31,278 bases of DNA from a virus (IMGVR_UViG_3300045116_000587:1-31278); one strand, 5' to 3'; shown: positions 6,491 to 12,928, numbered from the stretch's first letter. Notes: a model not told the origin generated them from the sequence alone. Translations and numbers: made by a program.

Positions 6491-6861
6491 TTCGTCTGGT
6501 CCTTGGTCCCGCCCTGGGGCTGGATGGCGGCGATCTCGTCCCTGATCTTGGCCGCCTTCTCGTAGTCCTCCTTGGCGATGGCGGCCTGCATGGCCCTGTT
6601 CAGGCGCTTGACGGCCTGTTCGGTCGTCTCCGCCGCTGTCGGCTCCCCCGAGGCGGTCTTGTCCAGCTCCTGCCTGACCATGTCGAGCACGGACGATGGC
6701 TGCTGTCCTTGCGGGATCACGCTGGGGAGCAGCCTGACGCGCTCCTCCTTGGCGCACTTGGGGCAATAGCGGTGCCTTGACGCGCGCCCCTTGCCGCTGA
6801 TCGCGGCGAAGTAGACGGTCGCCTCCGCCTCCCTGCACTTGTCGCACTTCGTCTTGTCCAC
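6487..6861 (-). CDS. McsA-like protein: zinc-binding CxxC pairs plus UVR motif
   Basis: The 124-residue product has CDKC (Cys6, Cys9) and CPKC (Cys33, Cys36), with ATVYFAAISGKG between them, and near the C-terminus a UVR motif (about 84-113: RLNRAMQAAIAKEDYEKAAK then IRDEI). This order, two CxxC pairs then UVR, is that of McsA, the activator of the protein-arginine kinase McsB and ClpC in Firmicutes; UVR motifs also mediate UvrB-UvrC contact. No kinase is present here, so it may act on host partners, or bind host Clp or Uvr proteins. GTG start with GGAGG 5 nt upstream. Part of the glutaminase operon. Confidence 0.7.
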   Translation of the reverse strand: MDKTKCDKCREAEATVYFAAISGKGRASRHRYCPKCAKEERVRLLPSVIPQGQQPSSVLDMVRQELDKTASGEPTAAETTEQAVKRLNRAMQAAIAKEDYEKAAKIRDEIAAIQPQGGTKDQTK

Positions 6862-6870
6862 GTCGGCCTC

Positions 6871-7101
6871 CTAATCGCATCCCCCCGCTCTGTTCGCTAG
6901 GTTGCGCCTCTGGGTCTGGTTCCAGACGATCATTGCCCTGTCCCTAGACTGGTGGAAGTCAATGCAGTTGGCGCATTCGGAACACTCGACTCCCCAGAGG
7001 AGCGATCCGTCGTCTTTGGATGTGTACCTTGCCCTCTCCCCGCATTCGGAGCACCTGTCGAGGATGCCGTCGGTGTCCGCTGGGTGTCTGGTCGTTCCCA
7101 T
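6871..7101 (-). CDS. Lar-like restriction-alleviation / zinc-ribbon protein
   Basis: The 76-residue protein carries CSEC (Cys17, Cys20) and CSEC (Cys40, Cys43) around a GVEC strand, then SRDRAMIVWNQTQRR. A CxxC-x(~19)-CxxC ribbon followed by an alternating A-x-x-x-WN-x-R helix is the signature of Lar-type proteins, which reduce type I restriction of incoming DNA. The ATG at 7099-7101 lies 4 nt past the stop of the membrane protein gene, whose TAG is inside the ribosome site (CAGGTAG). Role in counter-restriction fits the several methyltransferases in the window; other small zinc ribbons could look alike. Confidence 0.6.
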   Translation of the reverse strand: MGTTRHPADTDGILDRCSECGERARYTSKDDGSLLWGVECSECANCIDFHQSRDRAMIVWNQTQRRNLANRAGGCD

Positions 7102-7105
7102 TTCG

Positions 7106-7303
7106 CTACCTGACGAACCCGCCGTGGCTTGGGGGAACCAGCATCGAGATCAGAAGGCCGACTCCAATGGCCCCTCCGGTGGCCGACAGGACGAACAGGA
7201 CGCCCCACCATCCGCCGCAAAGCAACCCGCACAACAGTCCGGGGATGACCAGCCACGGGACCGCCTTGAGACGCGACAGGGCAATTGACATGTCCTCGCT
7301 CAC
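7106..7303 (-). CDS. Small two-helix membrane protein (65 aa)
   Basis: Almost the whole product is hydrophobic: VPWLVIPGLLCGLLCGGWWG and VLFVLSATGGAIGVGLLISML form two likely transmembrane helices (about residues 15-34 and 35-56). The short N-terminus is MSEDMSIALSRLK. The GTG start (7301-7303) is placed by AGGAGGAGTAGC just upstream, which overlaps the previous gene's stop. Function unknown; it is the only membrane protein of the glutaminase operon. Confidence 0.65.
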   Translation of the reverse strand: MSEDMSIALSRLKAVPWLVIPGLLCGLLCGGWWGVLFVLSATGGAIGVGLLISMLVPPSHGGFVR

Positions 7304-7304
7304 G

Positions 7305-7532
7305 CTACTCCTCCTGCGGATCCGACTCTTCCCTCGTCATGGAAGCCAGGACGGTCACCAGGGCGGTCTGGTCCGGCATCGCCACCACGGAGACGCCATC
7401 GACCTTCATGTCGTCTCCGAGTGCCTTGCGGCATCTCTCGGCGCACTCCAGCGTCGCCTGCTCCACGCTCTCCGCCCCCCTGTTCGGGTAGGCGTAACGG
7501 CAGGCCGCCGCGAACTCCTTGCGCTTCGCCAT
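7305..7532 (-). CDS. Protein of unknown function (75 aa)
   Basis: Starts MAKRKEFAAACRYAYPNRG; a helical segment ESVEQATLECAERCRKAL is followed by KVDGVSVVAMPDQTALVTVL and an acidic tail. Three Cys are spread in the first half (10, 30, 34) without a clear metal motif. The ATG at 7530-7532 follows GGCAGGAGGCAGAC, a good ribosome site, and lies 20 nt behind the stop of the glutaminase gene. No family recognised. Confidence 0.65.
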   Translation of the reverse strand: MAKRKEFAAACRYAYPNRGAESVEQATLECAERCRKALGDDMKVDGVSVVAMPDQTALVTVLASMTREESDPQEE

Positions 7533-7551
7533 GTCTGCCTCCTGCCCCATT

Positions 7552-8445
7552 CTACAGCAGGACGGCGCCGCGCCACTCCCACGAGTAGGTCAGCGAGCCG
7601 TCGGGCCAGAAGATGGGCTGGAGTCCGTTGCCGACTTGGTTGGACTGCGGCATGCAGTCGGCCACGCACACGCTCAGCCCTTCGAGGTCGAACACTGGGG
7701 CGCCGTGCGGGAGCGTCCGCAGGTAGTGACCGTTGGTCACGATGTGGTTGACGATCTTGCCGGCATGCTCCGGCTGGTGGGCGTCTATCCATCGCTCGAC
7801 TGCCTGGCTCGCAGACCTGCTGGGCTTGCCGAGCTTGGCCACGTCGCGGATCATCTGCTGGCGCCTGTGCGGCTTGCCGAAGACGTAGGGGCTGCTGTTC
7901 AGGGAGATCAGGTTGCAGACGCCGAGGCGGCGGTAGGCTTCGACTGGGTTGTCATCGTAAAGGTACTCGCTGACCATTTTGTCCATCCAAATGTCCTCGC
8001 ATATCACAACCCCGAACTTCGCGCCACACATGTCGACCACACACAGATCGCGACCTGGCTCGAAGTATCTGCCCTCATCGAAGACGTCGTAGAACGGCAG
8101 GAGATGCTTGCGATAGTTGGCGATCCGCATCCCGTTCCTGACGACCGCCGCGGAATTGAAAAGCGGCTTCCCACAACCGGTCGCATTCCTTTCGGCGTAT
8201 CCGACGAATATCGTGACCGACGGAAAGCACTTCGACTCATCCAGCAACTTCCCCAAGGCCGCAAGATTTGCGTCGACGAACCCCTCCGTCAACATGGCGT
8301 CTCGGCAGAGATAGCCGGGGATGGAAAGTTCCGGAGCGACAATCAAATCCGCTTCACCAGCGGAGCGGATGCCGTCAATGATTTGCCGACAGTTGCCGTC
8401 GAAATCCCCAGGGACTGGGTTGGTCTGGACAATGGCTATGCGCAT
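7552..8445 (-). CDS. Nitrilase-superfamily glutaminase, NAD-synthetase amidase-domain type
   Basis: The 297-residue protein has the Glu-Lys-Cys triad of carbon-nitrogen hydrolases: Glu39 in VAPELSIPGY, Lys113 in YRKHLLPFYDVFDEGRYF, and Cys149 in VVICEDIWMD. The YDVFDEGRYF and ICEDIW sequences are those of the glutaminase domain of glutamine-dependent NAD synthetase, which hydrolyses Gln to supply ammonia for deamido-NAD. The synthetase (ATP pyrophosphatase) domain is absent and does not follow in any frame, so this is a stand-alone amidase: it could supply ammonia, act on another amide, or work with a host NH3-dependent NadE. ATG with AGGAG; own promoter at 8469-8497; first gene of a six-gene minus operon. 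Confidence 0.85.
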   Translation of the reverse strand: MRIAIVQTNPVPGDFDGNCRQIIDGIRSAGEADLIVAPELSIPGYLCRDAMLTEGFVDANLAALGKLLDESKCFPSVTIFVGYAERNATGCGKPLFNSAAVVRNGMRIANYRKHLLPFYDVFDEGRYFEPGRDLCVVDMCGAKFGVVICEDIWMDKMVSEYLYDDNPVEAYRRLGVCNLISLNSSPYVFGKPHRRQQMIRDVAKLGKPSRSASQAVERWIDAHQPEHAGKIVNHIVTNGHYLRTLPHGAPVFDLEGLSVCVADCMPQSNQVGNGLQPIFWPDGSLTYSWEWRGAVLL

Positions 8446-8468
8446 GTCAATCTCCTGTATTCATAAAG

Positions 8469-8497
8469 AGGATAGCACGGCGGGCGGGGGCTGTCAA
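8469..8497 (-). promoter_or_regulatory. Sigma70-like promoter of the glutaminase operon
   Basis: Minus strand: TTGACA (8492-8497), 17-nt spacer, TATCCT (8469-8474); the predicted mRNA start near 8462 leaves a short leader with AGGAG before the ATG at 8445. The stop codon of the inserted tandem-HNH gene lies 3 nt outside the -35 box. Confidence 0.75.
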
Positions 8498-8500
8498 CGA

Positions 8501-9283
8501 CTATCTGCTGCTTCTGTGCAGGCTGTTCGACTTCAGTATCTCGTACGCCCTGCAGTACGAGCATCCGACCGCAACCGCAACATCCTTGGTCGTCATCCCG
8601 GACTGGCCAAGACGGATGACTCGCTCGACATCCACCTTGGGCTTGGTTCTCATCGTTAGCGCCTTGGACAGGATTTCGTCACTGGCCGAGGCATACCTGT
8701 CGTGATCGAAATGAAAATCCTTGTGGCAGTTGGAACAGAGCAACACGCACTTATCCAACTCCGCAACAACGCTGGCTTGGAGGTCACCGACGCTTCGCCA
8801 GGCATGGGCCCATATGTGCCGTGCGATCTTGGCGTCCTTTGCGCCGCGAACATGATGGAATTCCAACGCCCAATTGCTCTTGGAGTACCCACACCTAGAG
8901 CAACTTGACCGCCCAACAAACTGAAGACACACGTCCTTGTTCAGGCGTTGACGATCACATTCGGGAGACGATTCGGCGTGCGTTTCCCGGTGACAGTTCT
9001 CGCATAGCAAGTGGCAACCTTTGATTTCCTCCTCTACCACTTCCCATCTGGCGTGCGCGCCGAACAACGAGCACAGGCTGCGTTCTTTGGCGGTCGAGTC
9101 GCGATGATGAAAACTGAGAACGAATGGTCTGTCATCTCCACAGCGACTGCATTTGCCACCAGCAACAGTGATCGCCTTGAGCTTTTTCGCCCATCGAAGG
9201 ACATAGGTCTTGCGAGAGTCGCGAGCGGCATCTCTTTTGGATGGATTGCGGATGTATGGCTTCGGAGCAATATGCGTTGTCAT
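8501..9283 (-). CDS. Tandem-HNH homing-type endonuclease with C-terminal HTH
   Basis: Two HNH-like zinc modules lie in a row: module 1 CSRCG ... LSFHHRDS ... CHLLCENCHRETH (about 45-105) and module 2 CSRCG ... LEFHHVRG ... CVLLCSNCHKDFH (about 130-200). Each has a CxxC, a HH pair and a CxxCH-x3-H, the typical ββα-metal layout. The C-terminus is a helix-turn-helix (GMTTKDVAVAVGCSYCRAYEIL). A second member of the same family sits in the tRNA cluster at 12994-13815. The N-terminus is basic (RNPSKRDAARDSRKTYVLRW). No ribosome site precedes the ATG at 9283. It lies exactly between another gene and the glutaminase promoter, as an inserted selfish gene would. Codon use is less GC-biased. Confidence 0.85.
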   Translation of the reverse strand: MTTHIAPKPYIRNPSKRDAARDSRKTYVLRWAKKLKAITVAGGKCSRCGDDRPFVLSFHHRDSTAKERSLCSLFGAHARWEVVEEEIKGCHLLCENCHRETHAESSPECDRQRLNKDVCLQFVGRSSCSRCGYSKSNWALEFHHVRGAKDAKIARHIWAHAWRSVGDLQASVVAELDKCVLLCSNCHKDFHFDHDRYASASDEILSKALTMRTKPKVDVERVIRLGQSGMTTKDVAVAVGCSYCRAYEILKSNSLHRSSR

Positions 9284-9319
9284 GGCATATCATTCGACAA
9301 CTTCGCATATCAACCCTGC

Positions 9320-9700
9320 CTAGAAGTCTTTTTGTGGAGATATTCCGAGACCCGTCAAGTACGCCTTGTGCGCCTCGCCCGCCGCCCTGCGCCCCTCCTC
9401 CTCGCTCGGCATGTCGTGCCACAGCGCCCAGTTCGCCAGGCACGTGGGCCTGCACAAGACGTCGATGAGCAAGCCGATCCACGAGGTCATGACGGAGAAC
9501 CAAAACGTGAACCTGGCGCAGGAGCGCGCCCTTCCCCTGACCTCAAGCCATCGCGCGTCGAAGTCGCGCCAGAGCGACGGGAACCGCGACAGGTTCCTGC
9601 GGAACCCGTGCGAGAACGTGGCGGAGCAGGTCCCCATCTGCTTCGCGTAGCAGAGGACGGATCCGACCAGCCATGCGCAGACGAAGCCCAAGAACGTCAT
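9320..9700 (-). CDS. Membrane protein of unknown function (126 aa)
   Basis: Two hydrophobic helices are visible: MTFLGFVCAWLVGSVLCYA at the N-terminus and FTFWFSVMTSWIGLLIDVL near residues 68-87, separated by a basic loop with SRFPSLWRDFDARW. The C-terminal part (SEEEGRRAAGEAHKAYLTG) is polar. The ATG at 9698-9700 overlaps the TGA of the preceding small gene and has a GCGAGGG site. Function unknown. Confidence 0.65.
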   Translation of the reverse strand: MTFLGFVCAWLVGSVLCYAKQMGTCSATFSHGFRRNLSRFPSLWRDFDARWLEVRGRARSCARFTFWFSVMTSWIGLLIDVLCRPTCLANWALWHDMPSEEEGRRAAGEAHKAYLTGLGISPQKDF

Positions 9701-9840
9701 GTCGCCCTCGCCTCGATCGCTGCCTCCCGCCGTGCGGCCTTCCTGTCCACGCGCAGGCAACGCCGGCGGTGCGGCGTGTCCTTCGACCTGCGCCTGCCCG
9801 ACAGGCCCTTGGTTCCGACGCCGATGGAGTATGCCCTCAT
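9697..9840 (-). CDS. Small basic protein (47 aa)
   Basis: A short reading frame between two genes of the same operon, starting at ATG 9838-9840 with AGGA 8 nt upstream, ending with a TGA that overlaps the next ATG (ATGA). The product MRAYSIGVGTKGLSGRRRSK continues with an Arg/Lys-rich region (PHRRRCLRVDRKAARREAA) and has no recognised domain. The coupling at both ends supports it being real; its charge suggests nucleic-acid or membrane surface binding. Confidence 0.5.
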   Translation of the reverse strand: MRAYSIGVGTKGLSGRRRSKDTPHRRRCLRVDRKAARREAAIEARAT

Positions 9841-9842
9841 CG

Positions 9843-10049
9843 TCACATCCTGAACAGGTCCAGACCGCACGTCTTGTGCAGGTCAGGATCGTCCTCGTCG
9901 TCCCACTTCACGACGGCCCACCATTGCCCGCCCGAGAAGAACCTCCCGAAGTATTGCCCCGTCCTCCCAGCGCCTTCCCAACCCTTGATGATGCGGCAGG
10001 GCACGCTCCTCTTTTCGAAGACGGCATCAGGCTCGATAGGCTCGCTCAT
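9843..10049 (-). CDS. Small protein of unknown function (68 aa), leaderless start
   Basis: The product starts MSEPIEPDAVFEKRSVPCRI and continues with aromatic-rich strands (TGQYFGRFFSGGQWWAVVKW) and an acidic DDEDDPDLHKTC segment; it looks like a small SH3-like beta barrel. No family recognised. The ATG at 10047-10049 is exactly 6 nt behind TATCCT of a TTGACT-N17-TATCCT promoter and has no ribosome site, so the mRNA should start at the ATG. First of three minus genes (with 9697-9840 and 9320-9700). Confidence 0.65.
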   Translation of the reverse strand: MSEPIEPDAVFEKRSVPCRIIKGWEGAGRTGQYFGRFFSGGQWWAVVKWDDEDDPDLHKTCGLDLFRM

Positions 10050-10055
10050 GTGGAA

Positions 10056-10084
10056 AGGATACATCCTTGCGGCCACGGAGTCAA
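10056..10084 (-). promoter_or_regulatory. Sigma70-like promoter, leaderless
   Basis: Minus strand: TTGACT (10079-10084), 17-nt spacer, TATCCT (10056-10061), 6 nt, then the ATG at 10049. The -35 box lies just beyond the stop codon of the PHP gene. Confidence 0.75.
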
Positions 10085-10087
10085 GCC

Positions 10088-10723
10088 CTACTTGCCCGCC
10101 GCGACAAGCCTGTACCTCGACAGGCAGCACTCCAGCGCGAGCTCCCTGATCGTCTTGGGGGCGCCAATGAAGTCCATGTAGTGCCTTCCGACGTCCCCCC
10201 GCCTGTGCGAGTCGGACGCGCACGCCAGACCCATCCCCCATGCCGCCGCAAGGCGCGTGACCGAGCGCAGGGCCTCTTGGTTCGCCGACCTCCCGATCGC
10301 ATCGATGAGCGTCGGCCGGAACTGGTGGAGATCGAAGGACAGGGCGTGACGGCGGCGGAACGGATGGGCGAGCATCGTCAGGACGTCGTTTCGGCCCTCA
10401 AGGGCCTTGACGAGCAGACCGATGTCCTTCGTGGAAAGCCCGCCGGAGACGGCGAGATCCAGCGGGGCGTCGGACGCGACCACGACGTGGTCCTTGTGGC
10501 CGCGCGCCTCGTCGAAGATCGTGAGCTCGCACGCCCGCCAGAACGTGATCGATGGGGCGGATTCCCGGGCGAACGCCATGACCTCGTCCGTGGGGAACCA
10601 GTCGTGGTCGAGCAGGGCCATGCCGCCGATGCCGGCGGCCTCCGCCTCCTTGAGCATGGCGGCAAGGCGCGGCAGGCGGTCTTCCTTGCGACGGCGGAAG
10701 TGGAAGTGAAGATCGACCCTCAT
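10088..10723 (-). CDS. PHP-domain metallo-phosphoesterase
   Basis: The 211-residue protein shows the PHP metal-ligand pattern: DLHFHF (His6, His8), LLDHDWFPT (Asp-His-Asp near 38-40), a Glu in WRACELTIF, AHPFRRR, and ACASDSHRRGDVG near the end. PHP enzymes hydrolyse phosphoester bonds with two or three metals; relatives include histidinol phosphatase, DNA-polymerase proofreading domains and 3',5'-nucleotide phosphatases. Being a stand-alone domain of typical minimal length, a small-molecule or nucleotide phosphatase is likely. The ATG overlaps the stop of the HNH gene (ATGA). Last gene of the operon starting at 11700. Confidence 0.85.
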   Translation of the reverse strand: MRVDLHFHFRRRKEDRLPRLAAMLKEAEAAGIGGMALLDHDWFPTDEVMAFARESAPSITFWRACELTIFDEARGHKDHVVVASDAPLDLAVSGGLSTKDIGLLVKALEGRNDVLTMLAHPFRRRHALSFDLHQFRPTLIDAIGRSANQEALRSVTRLAAAWGMGLACASDSHRRGDVGRHYMDFIGAPKTIRELALECCLSRYRLVAAGK

Positions 10724-11016
10724 CGGTACTTCCCTTCCGCCCGACCGTTCCTGCGGTCGGTCTTGAACTTCGTCTCCGGCGGCTGCTTGCGGATCCAGCG
10801 CAGGTACTTCCGGAACCGCTCGTCAGCCTTGATCTTCTCGACCGTGTTGAACACGTCGCGGAGCTCGTTGTGGGACCACGTGCCGTGGATGAACGACCCG
10901 CACGAGCCGCAGGTCGGGACCGTGTCCTCGCCTCCCTTGCATCGCGGCACGACGTGGTGATAGTGCATCCCGGCGCAGCCAGTCCTGTCGCAGAATGAAC
11001 ACCTGTCGTCAGGCAT
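10720..11016 (-). CDS. Small HNH nuclease-like protein (98 aa)
   Basis: CSFCDRTGCAG followed by HYHHVVPRCKGGEDTVPTCGSC gives a CxxC, a HHVVP pair and a second CxxC, the HNH/zinc-binding core found in small phage HNH proteins; a helical, basic C-terminus follows (FRKYLRWIRKQPPETKFK). The final His/Asn helix of a canonical HNH is replaced by SFIHGTWSHNELRD. It is in the middle of a four-gene operon and overlaps the PHP start. It may be a real nuclease or a structural zinc protein. Confidence 0.65.
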   Translation of the reverse strand: MPDDRCSFCDRTGCAGMHYHHVVPRCKGGEDTVPTCGSCGSFIHGTWSHNELRDVFNTVEKIKADERFRKYLRWIRKQPPETKFKTDRRNGRAEGKYR

Positions 11017-11248
11017 CGCGGGACTCCCTCTTCCACCTGACGTGGTTGCGGAAGGCGACGGCCGTGTACGCCACGACGCCCGGCATCAGCCCCCAGTTGC
11101 CGGACAGGGGCACCCAGACGAACCACAGGACCTGGACGCCCAGCAGGGCGAGCCACGCCCGCCTGTCCTTGCTGCCGGCCATCCAGAGGGACAGGCAGGT
11201 CGCGGCGGACATCACCCACGGCAGGATCGCGACGATCATGGCCTTCAT
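11009..11248 (-). CDS. Small multi-pass membrane protein (79 aa)
   Basis: Starts MKAMIVAILPWVMSAATCLS with a first helix, then WLALLGVQVLWFVWVPL and MPGVVAYTAVAF as further helices, and a basic end (RNHVRWKRESRDA). About three membrane segments, positive-inside C-terminus. The ATG overlaps the TGA of the upstream gene (ATGA). Function unknown; a holin-like or exclusion role is possible. Confidence 0.65.
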   Translation of the reverse strand: MKAMIVAILPWVMSAATCLSLWMAGSKDRRAWLALLGVQVLWFVWVPLSGNWGLMPGVVAYTAVAFRNHVRWKRESRDA

Positions 11249-11700
11249 TGACTGCCTTCCGCCATGGCCTTGACGAGTTGCTCGGCGCAGAAGTACCCAT
11301 CCCCCATGGCGAGCCTGTCGGCCTCCAGGCAATCGAGGGAACGGCCGTCACGCCACAGCAGGCCGTCCCTCGACTCGACGCCGATGTTGGCCTTCCGGCG
11401 GGCGACGGCCTGCCGGACGACCGTCAAGCGGGCCGAACTCGCCCAGTCGTCCGTCATCGTGTCGTCGGGATGGTTCACGCGCATCGCGTCGACCAGCCTG
11501 TCCCTCATCGCCACGAGATCGCGGAGGCGCATGACGTCGACCAGCTCGACGTGACAGACGTTCATCCTCCCGCGGCAGTCGGGGCATTCCGGCTTGGCCG
11601 CCGCCTCCGCCTCGTGACGGAAATGGCACGCGGGGCATCCGAGGAACTTGTCGCCGACCTTCAGGCCCGACATATCGTAATGGCCATTCTTGGCTTTCAT
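11245..11700 (-). CDS. Zinc-ribbon protein of unknown function (151 aa)
   Basis: Residues 22-42 form a zinc ribbon with CPAC (22, 25) and CPDC (39, 42). The rest is a helical domain with MRLRDLVAMRDRLVDAMRVN, a segment TVVRQAVARRKANIG, then a short strand region and a final helix (AEQLVKAMAEGSQ). No family recognised. The ATG at 11698-11700 is 7 nt behind TACAAT of a TTGACT-N17-TACAAT promoter, with no ribosome site, so translation is probably leaderless; an earlier ATG overlaps the -10 box itself and is unlikely. First gene of the operon 11700-10088. Confidence 0.65.
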   Translation of the reverse strand: MKAKNGHYDMSGLKVGDKFLGCPACHFRHEAEAAAKPECPDCRGRMNVCHVELVDVMRLRDLVAMRDRLVDAMRVNHPDDTMTDDWASSARLTVVRQAVARRKANIGVESRDGLLWRDGRSLDCLEADRLAMGDGYFCAEQLVKAMAEGSQ

Positions 11701-11707
11701 TGGCGGC

Positions 11708-11736
11708 ATTGTATCGCGAGACGCCCGCGGAGTCAA
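11708..11736 (-). promoter_or_regulatory. Sigma70-like promoter of the zinc-ribbon/PHP operon
   Basis: Minus strand: TTGACT (11731-11736), 17-nt spacer, TACAAT (11708-11713), then 7 nt to ATG 11700. It is back-to-back with the plus-strand gene at 11754. Confidence 0.75.
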
Positions 11737-11753
11737 CGGCAGGGGCTCTGGCG

Positions 11754-12536
11754 ATGGCCAAGGAAATAGGTGGCATGCGCATGCTCAGGATAGCCGAAGG
11801 GGACTTCGCCGACGAATACACCTGCAAGAGGACTCCTGACGTCACGTTCGCCACCGGGGAGACGCAGTCGAACCACAAGGGCGAGTACATGGTCATGGCG
11901 ATCCTCCCGACCAGCGGGATGATGGACGTCGAGTACGTCGGCGGCGACCACGTCGGGGAGACCCAAAGGCTCGACATGGAGGACCAGGGCAGGGTCATCA
12001 GGCGGATGAGGAACGAGAGGCTCCGCGAGCAAGGCGTGCGCCCGACGCTCACGAGGGGGAGCGAGGAGATATTCTCGGTCGCCCTGCTCGCAGGGTGCGC
12101 CAACCTCCACGCCCAGGTCCCCAGCGACGAGGAGATACAGGTCGCCAGACGATACCAGTCCCTGGCGGGCGTCGACCCTGGCGGCGACCCCAACTTCGAG
12201 GTGTCGCCCGAGGGCACGAACAAATGGCACCACCAGTTGCGCTTCCGCCTCCCGGTGCGGATAGGCCCCGAGGTGGCCGAGACGCTGAGCTTCGGCGAGG
12301 GGATCAGGGCGATCCGCAGGCGCGACGGGGCCTACGAGGTCAACGACACGCGCCTGGCGTGGCACCTCGTGGCGATCGGCTTCCGCCTCGGCCACGCCCA
12401 CGACGTGGCGAGGATCAGGGACGCCATGTGCCAGACGCCGTCCGACCGCGAGAGGTTCGAGGAGGGCCTCGCCGCCGCAGGGCTGCCGCATGCGGCGTCG
12501 CTCGGCGCCGGCGGTTGGATGATCTCGATGTCCTGA
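11754..12536 (+). CDS. Protein of unknown function (260 aa)
   Basis: Not recognised. The product starts MAKEIGGMRMLRIAEGDFAD; early beta-rich part with YMVMAILPTSGMMDVEYVGG, a helical Arg/Glu-rich middle (RRMRNERLREQGVRPTLTRG), then strands around HHQLRFRLPVRIGPEVAETL and a C-terminal helical region ending WMISMS. No signal peptide or membrane segment. ATG 11754 has AGGGG about 9 nt upstream; an ATG at 11775 (MRMLRIAEG) with AAGGA is an alternative. It is the only gene between the divergent promoter at 11708-11736 and the tRNA operon. Confidence 0.65.
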   Translation: MAKEIGGMRMLRIAEGDFADEYTCKRTPDVTFATGETQSNHKGEYMVMAILPTSGMMDVEYVGGDHVGETQRLDMEDQGRVIRRMRNERLREQGVRPTLTRGSEEIFSVALLAGCANLHAQVPSDEEIQVARRYQSLAGVDPGGDPNFEVSPEGTNKWHHQLRFRLPVRIGPEVAETLSFGEGIRAIRRRDGAYEVNDTRLAWHLVAIGFRLGHAHDVARIRDAMCQTPSDRERFEEGLAAAGLPHAASLGAGGWMISMS

Positions 12537-12545
12537 ACAAAGCCG

Positions 12546-12574
12546 TTGACGCGGGACGGGGTTTCCGGCATACT
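12546..12574 (+). promoter_or_regulatory. Promoter of the tRNA operon
   Basis: TTGACG (12546-12551), 17-nt spacer, CATACT (12569-12574). The -35 and spacing match the other promoters; the -10 is a 4/6 match. The predicted RNA start near 12581 precedes the leader ORF by about 20 nt. Confidence 0.65.
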
Positions 12575-12600
12575 ATCCCATTGCGAGGACGGAAAAGAAC

Positions 12601-12666
12601 ATGATCGCTGTCATCCAGAATAACAACCAGCAAAACCGGACGCCCGACGGGCACCCGGCTGGTTGA
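12601..12666 (+). CDS. Asn/Gln-rich leader peptide (21 aa) of the tRNA operon
   Basis: ATG 12601 opens a 21-codon ORF ending in TGA 12664-12666. It encodes MIAVI, then seven consecutive codons for only Gln and Asn (QNNNQQN, codons 6-12, 12616-12636: CAG AAT AAC AAC CAG CAA AAC), then RTPDGHPAG. An AGGA sequence lies 11 nt upstream, a weak ribosome site. The downstream tRNA genes carry anticodons for Asn (GTT, twice) and Gln (CTG and TTG), exactly the amino acids in the run. The peptide itself is too short to have a fold; the codons are probably the functional part, acting as a ribosome-stalling sensor for charged tRNA-Asn and tRNA-Gln, as in amino-acid operon attenuators. This function is inferred from architecture. 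Confidence 0.7.
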   Translation: MIAVIQNNNQQNRTPDGHPAG

Positions 12667-12729
12667 GTTCTGCTGACCAGCGACTAGGGTGGGCCGTCGG
12701 GCAGGGATGCTCGGCGGCCGAAATGTTTT
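12642..12729 (+). terminator. Attenuator: alternative pairings and intrinsic terminator
   Basis: Segment A GCCCGACGG (12642-12650, inside the leader ORF right after the Asn/Gln codons) is perfectly complementary to segment B CCGTCGGGC (12694-12702). B is also part of the 5' arm of an 11-bp hairpin GGCCGTCGGGC (12692-12702) with GCTCGGCGGCC (12709-12719), loop AGGGAT, two G-U pairs, followed by GAAATGTTTT (terminator U-tract). A can also fold on itself (GCCC/GGGC), and a separate 6-bp hairpin (12658-12663 with 12676-12681) encloses the leader stop. A:B pairing would prevent the terminator. All pairings were found by eye; energies were not computed. Confidence 0.7.
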
Positions 12730-12739
12730 AAGGCTCGAT

Positions 12740-12816
12740 AGCCAGGTGGAGGGGAATGGTATCCCGCCTCCCTGTTGAGGAGGAGACTGCAGGTTCAAGT
12801 CCTGTCCTGGCTGCCA
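12740..12816 (+). tRNA. tRNA-Asn (anticodon GTT)
   Basis: Acceptor AGCCAGG (12740-12746) pairs with CCTGGCT (12806-12812); G73 and an encoded CCA follow. Anticodon stem CCTCC/GGAGG with loop CTGTTGA, anticodon GTT at 12774-12776; variable loop of 5 nt; T-arm GCAGG-TTCAAGT-CCTGT. Position 37 is G, unusual for tRNA-Asn, which normally has A37. First gene after the attenuator. Confidence 0.85.
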
Positions 12817-12829
12817 GAATGAGAAGGAT

Positions 12830-12928
12830 TGGCTTGTTGCCCTAACTGGTAAGGGAATCGCCTGTTAAGCGATCCGTGACGCTCGTAAATGGGCGTGCGT
12901 GCAGGTTCGAGTCCTGCCAAGCCAGCCA
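12830..12928 (+). tRNA. Class II-like tRNA with Asn anticodon GTT
   Basis: Acceptor TGGCTTG (12830-12836) pairs with CAAGCCA (12918-12924); G73 and CCA are encoded. D-stem CCC/GGG with a GG-containing loop; anticodon stem ATCGC/GCGAT, loop CTGTTAA, anticodon GTT at 12864-12866; T-arm GCAGG-TTCGAGT-CCTGC. Between anticodon and T stems lie 27 nt (12874-12900) that can form a 6-bp hairpin ACGCTC/GGGCGT with loop GTAAAT. A long, structured variable arm is normal for Leu, Ser and bacterial Tyr tRNAs, not for Asn. Either a class II scaffold with a recoded anticodon or a tRNA-Asn with an inserted hairpin. Confidence 0.8.
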
